Positions 7,177 through 7,697 of a DNA stretch of 7,697 bases are shown one piece after another. The stretch is taken from assembly GCA_947062645.1 (NCBI GenBank), contig CAMSQT010000048.1:1-7697 (forward strand), given 5' to 3'. The first letter of the stretch is position 1; each line of letters opens with the position of its first letter. The translations under genes were made by a program, and so were the position numbers. The notes under the pieces were generated by a model. It was not told where the DNA came from and ran no database searches. It saw nothing but the letters and a program-made list of their open reading frames with translations. The DNA comes from an uncultured Clostridium sp. (GTDB taxonomy: Bacteria > Bacillota > Clostridia > TANB77 > CAG-508).

Positions 7177-7201
7177 TCTAGTTTTATTATACGGTCTAGT
7201 T
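7177..7201. promoter_or_regulatory. Direct repeat flanking the -10 box, possible operator
   Basis: On the - strand AACTAGA occurs twice, at 7201-7195 and 7183-7177, with an 18-base period that brackets the -10 box of the GH144 promoter. A regulator bound there would block RNA polymerase, fitting substrate-controlled expression of a sugar operon. Short repeats in AT-rich DNA can be chance, and no regulator gene is in the window. Confidence 0.3.
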
Positions 7202-7214
7202 CTATGAAAAGCAA
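7186..7214 (-). promoter_or_regulatory. Promoter of the GH144-GH3 operon
   Basis: On the - strand, TTGCTT (7214-7209) lies 17 bases before a perfect TATAAT (7191-7186). The transcript would start near 7179, giving a short leader of about 12 bases that consists mostly of the ribosome binding site AGAGGTGAGG before the ATG at 7167. Confidence 0.7.
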
Positions 7215-7239
7215 TGGAGGTTTTTGGCAAAAATGTATT

Positions 7240-7301
7240 AAAAAACAAGCCTTTGATTTTCTATTAATTTAGGTTAATAGAAAATTTTTAGCTTGTTTTT
7301 T
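7240..7301. terminator. Long bidirectional terminator hairpin between GNAT and GH144 genes
   Basis: Outer arms AAAAAACAAGC (7240-7250) and its complement (7291-7301) enclose inner arms ATTTTCTATTAA (7256-7267) and TTAATAGAAAAT (7274-7285) around a 6-base loop. On the - strand it ends GCTTGTTTTTT and directly follows the GNAT stop as restored at 7300-7302, which it overlaps; it insulates the sugar operon promoter. The + strand side also ends in a T run. Its position just after TAA 7300-7302, and spanning the zero-frame stop at 7274, favours the frameshifted reading of the GNAT gene. Confidence 0.8.
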
Positions 7302-7612
7302 ATTTTCTTTGCCATTCCATAATATATTCTTTTTCTCCGAGTTTGCTCATCTATTTTAATTTCCTTGTTTTTGAATCCCATTGCTACATAAAAAAGCGTA
7401 GCATTTACATTTTTTTCATATACTTTTAGTGTTAGTTTATGATATCGTTCTTTGCAGTAGTTTAATAATCGCCTGCCAATTCCTTCTCTTAAACAATCAT
7501 GTTTTACGAATAAGGCTCCTATGTATTCTTGATTCATAATGCTGATAAAGCCTTTTATTTCGTCTTCTTCTACATAAACGTAGGTATCTGCTTTAGGTAG
7601 GTAGTCGTTTTT
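7300..7612 (-). pseudogene. GNAT acetyltransferase, N-terminus missing, with one C-GGA frame break
   Basis: About 101 residues of a GCN5-related N-acetyltransferase, which would transfer acetyl from acetyl-CoA to an unknown amine. The reading begins near 7606 with DYLPKADTYVYVEEDEIKGF, then ISIMNQEYIGALFV, the acetyl-CoA loop REGIGRRLL, LKVYEKNVNATLFYVAMGF and, after the frame break at 7339, the family-typical end TGEKEYIMEWQRK and TAA. Without the break the protein ends in an unlikely basic tail down to 7274. An in-frame TAA lies at 7613-7615 and the upstream DNA is AT-only, so roughly the first 40-50 residues of the domain are absent; the ATG at 7537 is internal. The gene is either 5'-truncated by rearrangement or disturbed by a contig end. 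If it is dead, its frame break is weaker evidence for recoding. YjaB-like GNATs are the closest type I recognise. Confidence 0.7.
7336..7342 (-). other. Candidate +1 frameshift site 4, in GNAT: ACT C GGA
   Basis: The incoming frame reads KIDEQT and then CGG AGA AAA AGA, a basic run. Skipping the C at 7339 gives DEQT-GEKEYIMEWQRK and a stop at 7300-7302 where a terminator begins. DExTGExExxMxW is the usual end of this GNAT type. It has exactly the same form as the three GH3 sites. Confidence 0.7.
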
Positions 7613-7697
7613 TTATTTTTTAAATTTTTGTAAACAATAGTATTTTTAAATAAAATAGTGTGGTTTTTATTTAAATTTTTTGAAAATTGTAAAAAAA
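7613..7697. other. AT-only low-complexity sequence at the window end
   Basis: These 85 bases are nearly all A and T, with long A and T runs and stops in all frames. No gene, promoter of clear quality or repeat is visible. The GNAT coding sequence is interrupted at its edge, so this may be foreign or rearranged DNA or a poor contig end. Confidence 0.5.

Noticed and set aside
6458..7207. Short open frames on both strands inside the GH144-type gene
   Set aside because: They overlap conserved coding sequence in other frames, and their composition is not protein-like.
7168..7248. Longer N-terminus for the GH144-type protein
   Set aside because: This extension would run through the -35/-10 promoter, has no ribosome binding site and does not resemble the family. 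The ATG at 7167 has a strong site.

Overview
This is an AT-rich, Firmicutes-like window. The evidence is strong AGGAGG-type ribosome binding sites, TTGNNN-17-TATAAT promoters, and proteins that look like those of Clostridia and relatives. UGA acts as a stop (ends of the GH144 and nucleoside-deoxyribosyltransferase-like genes) and UGG as Trp, so stop usage looks standard.

Layout. On the + strand, 1-791 holds one unrecognised 184-residue gene with its own promoter, leader and strong terminator. A 359-base convergent gap (728-1086) follows; it contains several inverted repeats I cannot assign. From 3593 down to about 1087 on the - strand lies an accessory-looking series: an HD-domain phosphohydrolase behind a good promoter, a membrane-anchored protein with a Big_14-like domain, a small multi-pass membrane protein, the 3' remnant of a DUF4143 ATPase gene, and a nucleoside 2-deoxyribosyltransferase-like protein. 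From 7214 down to 3662, also on the - strand, is a two-gene carbohydrate operon: a GH144/PF10091-type protein, then a GH3 beta-glucosidase joined to it by a 4-base ATGA overlap. Together they suggest cytoplasmic breakdown of beta-glucan fragments, plausibly beta-1,2-linked. Upstream of the operon, past a long terminator hairpin, is the 3' two-thirds of a GNAT acetyltransferase gene, cut off by AT-only sequence at the window end.

Main observation. The GH3 gene is spread over four reading-frame segments, and each of its three breaks is the same event: one extra C directly before a glycine codon, so that the frame meets a CGG triplet and the family-like sequence resumes at GGN in +1. The GNAT gene has a fourth break of exactly the same form (ACT C GGA). 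Skipping one C at each of the four sites restores a 745-residue GH3 enzyme and a normal GNAT C-terminus. Outside these four sites I found only one in-frame CGG in the window, in the first gene, which is apparently read in frame. This pattern is unlike random decay. It suggests +1 frameshifting, or four-base CGGN-to-glycine decoding, at CGG codons; repeated insertion mutation or a systematic sequencing artefact are the alternatives.
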